Positions 50,701 to 61,300 of a stretch of 64,000 bases of DNA are shown here, piece after piece. A program made the position numbers and the translations under genes. Under the pieces are notes generated by a model. It saw nothing but the letters and a program-made list of their open reading frames with translations. It was not told where the DNA came from and ran no database searches. How positions within the stretch are numbered: the stretch's first letter is position 1; each line of letters starts with the position of its first letter. The stretch lies in NCBI RefSeq assembly GCF_009389715.1, contig NC_052404.1, forward strand, positions 10,548,480 to 10,612,479, in the 5' to 3' direction. This DNA is from Phoenix dactylifera (taxonomy: Eukaryota; Streptophyta; Magnoliopsida; Arecales; Arecaceae).

Positions 50701-53700
50701 TGGCAAAAAGAAAAAAAGGGGAAAAAACATACGCGTGCTTCGAATTTTATGGAAACTCATAATGATTTTGACTGGTACACCAAAACCACATAAAAATGCT
50801 AATCTAAAATAAGCCAAAGCCTCAAATTTTTAAGTAGACAGGATAAAACATGATATTGTCAAGCGCTTTCTCTAGCTCAAGGTCCTTGATGCAGCCCAGA
50901 CACCAACTAACACAAAAGTCTAAGGATTCCATAAAATATGTGAAAATAAAGTAAACAGTAGCACAATAATCAAATTCTTAGAATCATCTCCTAGAATAAA
51001 TCACAATACAAAGGCATGTTAACACAAATTGTCTGATAAAGAGATACTTAAAATATGACTTTATTGGACCACTTCTGCTCAAAATAAGCTTTAGACCAGC
51101 CCAAACACAAAGGCTCATATTACAGAACAACCAAGCGATGTAAAACCCAAATAAATTAATAGAGCTGGATCTCATCTTACTAGCCGGTGATCACCACCTA
51201 GTGTGCCACATGCATCAGTCCAAGCTCACCCTTGAGCTTCTGCTAAGCTTTTGTAATCAATTTCTCAGATCCACAAAGTTACACAAGTTAAAACTTTTTT
51301 AACCATTCCATGGTTATAAATAACAGGCAGTGCCATGTGGTGATTAAACAGCAGAATAAGGAAATTGATTGTCCATCTTCATCATAAAAGGAGGAAAATA
51401 AGGAAGCTAGCTTTTGGCTAGTAACATGACCAGGAAAGAAGAAAAAGGATATTCAACCCATTCTAAATGAACTTACTTCCTCAAAAATCTTCAAAATGAT
51501 GGGATGATTATCTCTTCAGATAAATTGAGGGATCAAATCTCCACTCATATTGTAATTTATTAAGGGCCAGCTGCAAGCAGAGTGTTGAAAAGCGAAGCGA
51601 GCCGTGCCAGCACGTTAATGGAAAGCAAAGAAGAGGAAAGAACTTTCATCTCTTCGTGATTTACTACCATGCAGAAAGCAAACAAGGTGAAGGGGAATGA
51701 TGTAACCAGAATAATATAACCAAGGAAAGAAGTTTCATATGAAAATTGTTTCGAATCTGATAATGAATTATGTGGTTCACAACCCATGGACATGATCAGC
51801 ATAATGTAATCAAGTAACGAATGACCAAGCCATGCTGGCTTCCTACTCACATTTCTAACACACCTGATGTCCTGTAAATTTGCCATTCCCAAATTTGTTC
51901 TTTTAATTAGTCATATCAGCCTTTAATGTTAGTTACGGCATTTTGAACCATGATCAGAACCGGGAATAAGTGCATAAACAAGGTTGAGAGGGAGTGACGG
52001 TACCACTCAGATGGATGCCATAATTGCCGATGCGAAGCTTTATAGGTCGTAACAAATCTAGTGAAAGTTCAAGTACGCTAACTACATGCAACTTTTGTGT
52101 AGGTGCCAAACACCTGAAGAGACAATCAGAATTTGTTTGATTATGTATAGCTATACCATTAGAAGCAGAATTATAGTATAGCCACACATGGGCATTGATT
52201 CAATGTGACTCATGCAAATTGCCAGATTAGAACTATCCCTCCAAATATGCCATGACATATGGGAGTTCAAGCCACACTGAACAACACAATATGAGATGTC
52301 CATTACTCCACACCTACATTCAGGTGAGCTCATCACCCTCCTCCCCTACTCTCTCTTTCTCTTTCCTTCACCATCTACATCATCTCCTATTCTTCTTCTT
52401 CTTTGTGGGGGGCTGGGGGGCGGGGGGTGGGATGGGGTACATTATTATTCTTCTCTTTCATGTAAGATTGTTCTTCAAACATGGACCTAGCTGAACTACT
52501 GACTGTTCTTCAAACATGGACCTAGCTGAACTACTGACTGTTCTTCAAACATGTAAGATTGTTAACCTCAAAATAAGAGTTTGTTTTGTTTGGGGATCTG
52601 TAGCTTCCAGAGATCTTCTTGTATTGATCCATCATTTGGCTTATAAAGTACACACATTTGTTTGGCCATAGAATAGAAGGGCTGCTTACAAATGCCAGCT
52701 TTTTTCTTTTCCCCTGGTGTATACCTTAATATCCATTTCTATTTATATGCTTCTTCTGTTTAAGCAATTCATTCAGAGTTCCCACTTCAATACCAGGAAG
52801 TTTCTTTGCATTACAAGTTACTGATTTCAGAAGTACTGTAGCTTATGTTCATGAATACAAAACAATCGAGATGCCTTACAAACTAGTTCTTGTTTTACTC
52901 TTATAATAAAAGTCTGATATCTTTGCATACAAAGTTGTATAATAAATTATAGTTAGAATAACAGATCATATCGTTTTTGAGTACTGCAAAGCCTCAAATT
53001 TGGATCACACCTCATTATACACATAATGGTTTGTTCATGAGAATACACGCTAGTGATGAAAATTTCTAACAAATCCACACAAAGAAGTGTGAGAATTGCT
53101 TCCTCAATTTTAACATGTCCAGCTGTAGGGTAAAAGTTTTGAGGAGATATCTGCCCTTCATTATTCTCTTCGACATAAATGGAAGTTAACGCCATTAAAA
53201 AAAAGCAAGAATATTGAGTATCAGATTCCATCAAATGAAAACCTTCATATCTTTGCCCGAGAAAAAAGTCACCAAAATGCATTAAAAAAACAATAATAAG
53301 TACTATAGAGTTCAGTCCTAAGCACCTGGCAGTACCCGACTGATGGATTATGGCGAGCATATGCTGTAAGCAAACGCCTTAGTGCATTTCTCCCATCCTC
53401 ATCTAACGCGGGATGACCTGGAAATGTTCGAGGCAAATCCTGAAAGAGAGCATACAAGTTATGCTGATGAGAATCATTCATTTCATAGCAGTTTCAACAA
53501 CCCAAGCTTCTATGAAATAACAAAGGCTGGATATTGGACTTCATAATCCTTTAATCTAATGACCTTCTCGATCTGCGTCTTCCATTTCTCAGGTGCACAT
53601 CCTCCCTGAGGTTTTTTTGGCATTCTAATGGTGTCATTTGGAAGGGAGGCATCAGATTCCTTAATATTATCAGTGTTAGCATCTAGAACTAGCAAGTCGT

Positions 53701-55156
53701 CATAGTATCCCTCCACCCTGCGTGCCTTCACACCCACAAAAGCTTGCCATAGCTGCGATCAGAGTGGAAGATAGATTGAGAAAAGACAAGCACCAGATTA
53801 CCGAAGACTAATCATGAGTGCAATAGTACAGTACTGACTGCACCTCTCCTCTGAGAGCCATTGGCACTCCTCCACGAACCAGGAAATTCAGCTCTTCTTT
53901 CCAAGGAAAGAAAGGCTCCTGCTTTGCTGCAGAATCGGCATTCTCACCATCACCTGAAGGCGCCTCCTGCTTGACCGCGTTTGATCTGTCCGCATCATAG
54001 AACTCTTCCTCAGACTCTCCTTCTTTAGAAGGTCTTGCGACCTCTTCAATTGGTGCCAAGCAGTTCCCACTTCTCCCAGGCTCTTGCTCATCACTGGATG
54101 GGCTCTTCCTCTTCTCCACCCGCTGACTCATCAACTGCTCGATGGCAGCGAGAGATGGTCTTATCTGACTCCATGTATGGATTCTATGGAGTTTTGCTTT
54201 TTCTTTCTCAACCGGCTCCTTCTCTGCACCAACTTCCTCCGATCCATCACGTTTGTCAATTCCACTCCGGTCGCTGTCATTTCCTGAGACATTTGGTGCT
54301 TCCGCACCAAAATCCTGTGCCGATGAGCCGTTGGATGACACTTGGGCAGACTCGGCCAGCCTTTCGAGGAAGTTCTTCCATTGTTCCGATCTCTCTTCTT
54401 CTTCCTCCTGGACCATTATGAGTTCAAAAATCTAAGCAATCAGCAACCCGAACCATGATATATTAAATTAAGGAGCACAAAAGAAGAGGAATTAGATCGA
54501 TTGCCTTGTATATTTTTGCATACTCCCGGTATCTCTGCAAGTGTTGAGGCCGAACCGCGAACCCATAGGCGTCCCTGTTTAGATTTCATACCATCAACCG
54601 GTTACCAGGAACGAGTCCCTTATAACTGAAGTTAAGGCTGTAACTCAAGAATCAAGAATCAAGAATCAAGAACCCTATACCTAGACTCAACGTCCATGGA
54701 AATACAAATCAATCAAAACACCATAATAGAATTCCGATTAGATCGTCCATCGCACTGGCTTTAGAAGAACGCATTTGCCATCGCAAGTAAAACCCTAGAA
54801 TCCGTAAAGATCCCTACATCAGCGACAGTACAACTGAATCCCATCTCCTCAAACGTGCGCTCTACTAAAAGTCCTGAGGGTACCGAGGCTATATATGAGA
54901 AAGAAATCCAAGATCACAGGCCGCGTCGCCCGAATTACGATTTACGGAATGCCAGGAAAAAAAGAATAATATAGAGATAAGAACGCGAGGAAGGAATGGA
55001 GAGGGGAAGAAAAAAGGATTAAGATGTGAGAAAAGAAAAGAAATCCGCGGACATCTCGGCGGGAGAAGGCGTAGAGCACACGACACGTGGAGAGAAATGG
55101 GCGATCACTCACCGCTTGTGCTCCAAAGAGACGACGGGGAGGCTCTTCCTCCGCAT
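38740..55156 (-). CDS. TBC-domain Rab GTPase-activating protein
   Basis: Eighteen exons on the - strand: 55156-55113, 54574-54505, 54407-53844, 53752-53564, 53439-53326, 50317-50259, 50069-50003, 49850-49799, 49689-49597, 49416-49333, 49201-48777, 46794-46733, 45000-44931, 42287-42207, 42097-41996, 40444-40314, 39977-39884, 38835-38740. All are in frame; 798 aa. The N-terminus is MRRKSLPVVSLEHKRDAYGF, typical of the plant gyp1p-like family. An acidic linker (about 39-215) follows. The TBC domain (about 216-460) has the arginine finger IEKDLPR (R293) and glutamine finger YCQ (Q327), both needed for GTP hydrolysis on Rabs. A Glu/Lys/Gln-rich coiled coil (about 588-735) and a short PFGW-containing tail follow. 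It should inactivate a Rab on endomembranes; which Rab is unknown. Intron 2 has a GC donor. Confidence 0.94.
40445..41995 (-). other. RabGAP intron 15 with foldback repeat
   Basis: The intron lies between coiled-coil exons. It contains the palindromic composite repeat at about 40860-41280. The remaining sequence is AT-rich and unremarkable. Confidence 0.7.
40860..41280. repeat. Composite foldback repeat with purine and pyrimidine arms
   Basis: A GA-rich arm (about 40985-41054) and a CT-rich arm (about 41094-41170) are imperfect reverse complements. The inner 26 bp around CCGGC differ at about two positions. They surround a GC-rich loop with GGCCGGCC words. Outside lie CGGTAC, CCGGGAC and CGATATCGG words. 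Single strands could form a hairpin of about 70 bp. The architecture recalls 9780-10330. Confidence 0.65.
43060..43519 (-). mobile_element. TRIM retrotransposon, second family member, inverted
   Basis: Two direct repeats of about 136 bp, 43060-43195 and 43383-43519, both start TGTCACAACC on the + strand. The reverse complement of the TRIM at 11886-12314 aligns along their whole length (for example TATTTGGGTT, TATAAGTACCCAAGAT, GGATTAAAC). On the - strand a decayed Met-tRNA primer site (GTTATCAAAGC, about 43372-43382) follows the upstream LTR. The polypurine tract (TAAATGGGAGGAGTA) abuts the downstream LTR. LTRs are more diverged than in the other copy, and no target duplication is clear, so this copy is older. 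Confidence 0.82.
43877..43914 (+). repeat. Compound (AC)n(AG)n microsatellite
   Basis: An ACACACACAC run with interspersed AGAC units passes into about eight AG units. It is a simple sequence repeat within RabGAP intron 13. Confidence 0.9.
46795..48776 (-). other. RabGAP intron 11, with GGTACC repeat
   Basis: A 2-kb intron separating the end of exon 11 from the coiled-coil exons. It contains the GGTACC-type repeat at about 48230-48470. The rest shows no gene or element that I can identify. Confidence 0.7.
48230..48470. repeat. GGTACC/ATACCGG-word repeat
   Basis: A dense set of TACCGGT, TACCAGTGC, GGTACC and GGTACTGGTA words lies on both strands in about 240 bp. The vocabulary is the same as 14217-14668 and 21463-21620. 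Confidence 0.5.
52406..52437 (+). other. G-run cluster, potential G-quadruplex
   Basis: Three six-G runs then GGG and GGGG are separated by 1-2 bases and preceded by a (TTC)n tract. On the - strand transcript the sequence is C-rich, so the G-rich strand is the template strand of the RabGAP gene. Confidence 0.75.
52470..52554 (+). repeat. 35-bp tandem repeat, about 2.4 copies
   Basis: GTTCTTCAAACATGGACCTA begins at 52470 and 52505, with a partial third copy at 52540. The phrase CATGTAAGATTGTT stands on both sides (about 52459 and 52551), which suggests replication slippage. It lies within RabGAP intron 5. Confidence 0.92.
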
Positions 55157-56603
55157 GGCTCCGCCCCGCGCGCTCGCCGCGAAGATATCTTGAGATGGCG
55201 CTGCTCCTGCCGCTGGCCGCGGCCGCGTCTCGTTCTTAGATTTGCCTGCACTAATTCAAGAACTGTCAGCTTGATGGACAGCGACCTGAAGAGGAAGATC
55301 AGAGGGGGAGTTACGTGGAATAAAGGAGGGAGGAATTGGTTACGAGGATAATAAAATTGGGGCGACTCTTGGGAACGGATACTATCTAGACAGTTCACGT
55401 TAAAATTAGGTTGTAAGGTCCATCGACGCACACTGCCGGCCGCAAGCGCGGGCAGGCGTGATTTTAGCCCATAAATCCATGACGCTCCAAAGCAAACTGG
55501 CTTTGAATCACCGGCTTTCGTTTTTTTTAATCCTGTTCCTGGGGCCTACCAAGCAAAAGGTAATTCTGCTGGCACTAGGACTCTGAATCTGTGACTGAGC
55601 AAAGAGAAACTACAAAACTCACCCGTCATCCACGCCGGATGCAATGCTCCTTTGCTGATATAAGACGTTCTGATGGTGAGATTGCTGAGCCTCTGCAACA
55701 AAGATCGACCATGACTCATTTAGTGTACCTAGGTTATTGGAATCAATCATTTTAGCTCCTATAATTGATTTGAAAATGATTTGATAAACGTGAAAAAATC
55801 AGTAAGTGATGAAGCTTGATTGCTGGTGGCAGTCACTTGTCTTAAATAGCATGTACTTGGCTTTAATAAGTATACAAAGATACATATATAATGTCTATAT
55901 GGAGAGTAGGTGATAGGATATCTCTCTATTCCGGTATGTTCTTTGCGAGACGGAATAGAGCTATTCCTTCGTTGCGATGCCTGAAAGGATCTCTTCCACT
56001 TGTGTCATAAGGAGGGAGAGGGTTGGATAGGATTATTTTGTGTTACTGCACAAAAAAGATGTTCCACCCAATAATGAATTGCCACGAGGCATTTTATTAA
56101 TTCGGTATGGTTTTTCTTCCCACTCCCCCTTAGCCTACACCTCCTCCTCCTCCTATCTTTCCTTCATCTAGTCCTCTAACTCCTCCCAATCTCTATAAAT
56201 CGGCTTTGATCATGACCGGCGAGCTAGTCTAGGTTGGTCCAGTGTGTATGTCTTACCTTGTAGTTGATTGCTATTCTTGGGTTGTTCGCTGTCTTGACAG
56301 GTCCCCTCATCACTAGTGTCCTTTGCTCAATTTGCCCTGGTAGCCTCCTTGTGGCCAAAAGCATCACTTTCTAGCTCTGAGCCCCACCTTCCCTGTTTCC
56401 ATGCTTCCTCACAAGGTCCTCGTTGTACCCTAGTTAGGGACCTTCTTTTGTTGCCACTGGAAATTGCTCAACCTGGCTAGGCTGCTGGAGTGCTCGGACT
56501 ATTGGCTGCTCAAATCATGAAGATCTGCCGAAGATCATAACTCATCTCCACGACGATGGTTAGGTGGCTGCTACACTCGAATGACTATGGTTCTGATATT
56601 AGT

Positions 56604-57110
56604 TACTTTCGAGGCCATATTAAATAATGAAGGCATTGTTCGAACCTTCGTTCTGATTTGGGATCCAACTTGAAATAGCAAAAATAGAAAAGTTCTTTTG
56701 CTGAAGAGTGTCCGATAGAGAATTCTCTAATGCCTAAGTCATAATATCTCCCAGAAGACAGTAGAGGTGTTACGAGAATAGTAGAGCAACAGTGTAAAGG
56801 AATAAAGGAGTTTAAGAGCATTTACCTAAAAGATCTTTCGGAAGTTGTTTATATAGACAAAGGTCGACGACACTTGTCGCCGAGAGAATTGAGCCCACGA
56901 ATCAACCGTTTCTAGTAACTGATTGTACGTCTTGAAGATCGTGTGCGAGTGTTTCATTCGCGCATCTAGCTCATTCATCATGCAACTATAGAAACCGTTT
57001 GCAATCATGGCCGAGCTCTCACGAGTTAAAGAAAAAGATTGAAATTTGACAGATTCTCCGTGTGTTTCTAGAGTTAGCCGTGTGGTAGACTTTGATTAGT
57101 CGATCGAAAG
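56604..57110 (-). mobile_element. Possible solo or partial LTR
   Basis: On the - strand a TATATAA box (about 56850) is followed by about 250 bases, then TAATATCAGAACC (about 56601-56589). The latter is close to the Met-tRNA primer-binding site found just after LTRs. Borders are uncertain. No second LTR, polypurine tract or coding region was found. Confidence 0.3.
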
Positions 57111-57939
57111 CTTCATGGCAAGCTCTCACTAGTGCGTCTGCCGCATAAGCAGTGGTTGGTTTCGAGGCATATCATCTCTCAATTGTGTTGCCATTACCAT
57201 CTTGTTGAAGCCAAAAATATACAATTCCTTTTTACCCAAGCTTGATAATATGAGTTTTTTTCTAAAATTAGCTGGTAGATAATCATGATTTCTCTCACAG
57301 TTTATTCCTTTTCTCGTGATGTTATGTTCTCCATCTATTGGTTTGATAATCAAATTTTTCATACCCTGCCATTTATTTATTGGCTCAATAATTTTCTCCG
57401 TGCAAATATGGACCAAGATAGGCATGCTATTATGTAATATCAAAAATCCTGCTCCAAGATAGGCTTTTTTTTTTTGTTGCCTCCTCCATCCACTTCAATC
57501 ATTTACCATAGCCTTGTGAAGCGGAGCCAACCTCGATGCAAACAACTTGTAAGGTGAAATATGACTAGCTCAAAAACTCTCTCAGTAGTCTCAGTTTCTG
57601 TAACATAGCTGAGGACTGCTCGAAAAATGATTTTTTTTTTTTTTGAATCGGCAGCTCACACTATCCTAGCATAAGCACTGCTAGTTATATCAGCATCAAG
57701 CAAACAATGTAAAGTAAAAGGAAAAAAAAACTGTTGAATCCAAAAAAACTCTTTGGAGTGGTGTAAAGCGAAAGAGACGATCTAATCATCCGTCTGGTTC
57801 GCCTTCTGAAAGACATGCCCAACCTGAAGAACCCGACACTCTCGTAGCATCCGGCAAATATCACTCAGAAGCGAGTGCTCCATCTTCTAGTGCACCTGGA
57901 AAGGGTTCAACGTAGCTTTCATAACCTTCAATTGTACAA

Positions 57940-58185
57940 AACTTATTTGAGAGCGGGACTTGACCACTGCTATTATTACTTGGATTAATGACCGTATTAT
58001 CCCACCTTGCACCAATCCTCAGCTCATTGATAAATACCACTCTATTTCCAAATTGGAGGTGTTTAAGGCTGAACATATATATACTGGGAGGCCGATGCTG
58101 CGGCTGATTGGGTGGCAAGCAGCAGGGGAATTCATCGGGATTTCCGGAATGGTTCTGAGCTTCCTTCGGATGCGGTAAGGGCTGA
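57940..58185 (+). mobile_element. LINE remnant: RNase H C-terminal fragment
   Basis: Two frames read together give TTAIITWINDR, EVFKAEHIY and then EADAAADWVAS. This is the SxxxIxWI...VxHIYREANAAADWVAS pattern of RNase H in plant LINEs. At least one frameshift separates the pieces. A poly(T) tract near 57628-57643 suggests a further, inverted retroelement tail close by. Confidence 0.55.
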
Positions 58186-58385
58186 GCCAAACTCGTGGTA
58201 GTCTGGCATTGGATCAGAACTCACCATCACGCTGCCGCTCCCGCCTTTCTCTCTCTCTCTCTCCAGCGTAGGAGGAAAGAAAGGCCAAGGGGGACAAAGA
58301 ATCCCCCAACCCCTCAAATCCCCAAATAAAGTCCCCAACCTCAAATAAAATTGCCCCCCTCTCCACTTTTTTTCTTTCCAAATCC

Positions 58386-61300
58386 ATGCCTCCGCCCCTC
58401 CCTGCGAGCCTCCTTAAAGCCGTCGCCCCCTTCCCGGCCCCCCGCCACCATCCGCCCTCCTTAACCTATGGAAAGCGGCAGCGGAAGAGGCCCCTGCCCC
58501 TTGTCCCCCGCTCCCCAGGATTCGTGCGCCCCAACGCTGGCGCCATAATCAATAGGTCGAGCGCCACGAGGAGGAGGCTCTTCGTCGCCCTATCGGGGAG
58601 AGGGGGGATCGGTGCGGCTCCGCGATCCGCGGGGCAGGGCGGCTGGTGGTGGATGAGGTCCGGATCTGGGCGCGCGACGCTCGCCGCCGGGGAGGGCTCG
58701 CTCGGTGCGAGGAAGTGGACCGCCGGCGGTACGTACGGAGGAAACGGTGGCGAGGGCAAGGTGACCCAAGGGAACGTGATGAGTTCCCTTCATCAGCACC
58801 CAATTGATGGAAGAGAGGTGGGGAGTAATGGGGGTTATAGGCAGGAAGGGCAACAAGGTTCACCAAGATTGTTGACGCTGCCCACCGTTCTTACAATCGG
58901 TCGTGTTGCTGCCGTTCCTCTTCTCGTAAGCAGTAGGTCTACTTTGTCTTTCTCTTCTTTCCTTTTAATTTGTCTACATCTATATACGTTTCTTTCATGT
59001 TTGCTTGTTTGGTTGCTGATTCACAAGAAAAGATGATATTTTGGTGTTCACCGTGATATTTTTTTTTCCCTTGCGGAATTGATTCATAACCTTTAGCTGG
59101 CTGGCGATGCTTGTTTTTCGAATTTTCTTCTGGGATTCAAGCCATGTTTACCCGATCCCCTATTCTTTTGTTGATTCCGCAATATTTGAACATTAAAACC
59201 AGGAGATGATACAAATTTGTTAATTTGTTAACATAATATGTGATTTGAATCTGCGTTCTTCCATACAAAGGAAGGATCTGTTCTTAATTTCAAAAGATTG
59301 ATATCAAAATTTGCATCCTTAGAAACAAGCATGATTGTTGGACAACTCATGCATCTATAGAATCTTGGAATAAATCTGCAATTCTCATAATTTCTCATAT
59401 ATTCTTCCATTATTTTTAACCATAGGTTGCTGAAGCTTTTATTCATTGAGAAGAGGCAAATATATACCACCATTGTTCGCTTGGCTTTGGAATTTAAAAA
59501 AAGAATAATTCCCAATTTTTTTTTTTGTTTTGTTTTGTTTTTTTTTTTTTGGGGGGGGGGAGGTTTGCACTACAACTGATCTCTGTAGTCCTGAGGAAAA
59601 AGAGAGAAAGTTTTTGGAATTGAGGGTTTGCTAAATGCATGTAGAAATTAGGCAAAAGTGATTTTATTTCTTACAATTTTTTTCATCTCAACCTCAGATA
59701 GGTAGGATGACCAACATAAAATTGCGATCATTCTTAGTAAAGCCATTGCCATGACATGCAGGATTGTCATTTCTAAGGGTTTATAGGATGCGTCAGAATA
59801 AAAAATTGGACTTGGATGAGGCAGCAAAAAATTGGGTTAATGGGAGCTTATCTATCTCTTTAGAAGAACAAGAGATGCGTAACTAAGATTTCAGATTTGG
59901 ATATGCTGAAAATCAAGAGTGAAATCCGATTTCAAACCTGACTAACTATAGTGGAATATGAATCCTCGAATCCTAGCACCATGTGGGTTCTTTTGTCCTC
60001 GTCCAACTATTGTGATTATACACTTTGTGTAAGTAAAATCTGTTCGGAACGTGACATATTGATCTCTGGGAGTAAGGTTTATTGGTCATGGACCAGATAT
60101 GGTCGAATATAAGTGTACATTCCAGATTGAAGAATGTATGTTCTGTAATTCTGTTTTCTTAGAACATATAAGTATCAGTTGTATCTATGCATGTCCCTTT
60201 TTTCCTACTGCTATGCTGCATGGGGGATTTTTTTTCCGATTTATGTATGTATTGCATTTGATGAGACTAACATCTTCATTTCCTCACTAGCCTTTTACAT
60301 GAATGGTTGGTGGGCAACAACTGCAACAACATGCATATTTATTGCTGCGGCTGTCACAGACTGGCTAGATGGTTATATTGCTCGCAAGGTTTGTACCCTG
60401 TATCACTTAATGTCTCATATATAGGATGTTAACCCAGTTATACTTGTTTATGCTTTGACAGAATGTTTGCTTGCTGTAACATTTTTTCTGTTTATCAGAT
60501 GCACTTAGGGACACCTTTCGGTGCATTTTTGGATCCTGTAGCCGATAAGGTTTCTCCTTTTCTTCTGTGCCTTCTTTTGCTTGCACTGTCATTATTGAAT
60601 CTTGGATAGCTTGAATTTTATAGATCAATTAAGAAGATGACATTAAGTACCTTTTTATGTTTTTTCAATGACAGTTTAAGAATCCTATTAATTTATTTTG
60701 CTCATTGAGTGCAGCTTATGGTTGCTGCCACACTAGTATTATTGTGTACCAGACCTTTGGAAGTCGCTGCATTTGGAGAAGTACCATGGCTTCTGACAGT
60801 ACCTTCAATTGCCATTATTGGTAGAGAGGTGATCACCAATTTATAACTTCATTTGTTGTGTTAATAAACTGCTAGCTTTCTCTGTTTTGTGTTCCAGGTC
60901 ATTGGTGCCTTCATCTCTTCACCTTGGTATTGCACTGTTTGTAAATCATCCATGCTATCCTGTTAAGTTTACCATATTGTTATTTATAGTGCGATTGATA
61001 TGGATACTTGGTTTTAGAATGACTGTTGTAAATGACTATACTGTATCTTTTCCTGCCAAATTACAGCTGACTTATCTGATGGCTAAAAGACATTTATTAT
61101 AAAAGAATGCAGTGGTACAGTTGTGAATGTTAAGCAGTAAACTCTGAATGTGACTTCAGTTTAACCAAAACCCTAGGTCTTAAATACCATGTGTTGGGCC
61201 TGTCCTAGTTTTTTCGTGGAACGGGACACCCTAACATTGAGGATGGTGAATGTCCCGGCTTGTCCCGGTCTATTTCCCGACTCATTCTATCTTGAAACTT

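Larger units (their letters stand above)
50318..53325 (-). other. RabGAP intron 5 (3.0 kb)
   Basis: This is the longest intron of the gene. It lies directly after the codon of the catalytic Gln finger (YCQ). It contains a G-run cluster at 52406-52437 and a 35-bp tandem repeat at 52470-52554. Nothing else was recognised. Confidence 0.75.
55157..58385. other. Divergent intergenic region between RabGAP and PGP synthase
   Basis: The two start codons are 3.2 kb apart. The first ~200 bp after 55156 are GC-rich and probably hold the RabGAP leader. The middle contains a possible LTR (56604-57110) and a LINE RNase H remnant (about 57940-58180). The last 150 bp include a (CT)n tract at about 58245-58264 typical of plant 5' leaders. 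The LINE remnant ends roughly 200 bp before the PGP synthase ATG, so the synthase core promoter is either very short or partly LINE-derived. Confidence 0.6.

Noticed and set aside
60179-60290. Extension of PGP synthase exon 2 upstream, using an acceptor after GATGAG
   Set aside because: It would insert about nine residues into the conserved LLVSTFYM region. The CACTAG acceptor has a better pyrimidine tract and matches the family.
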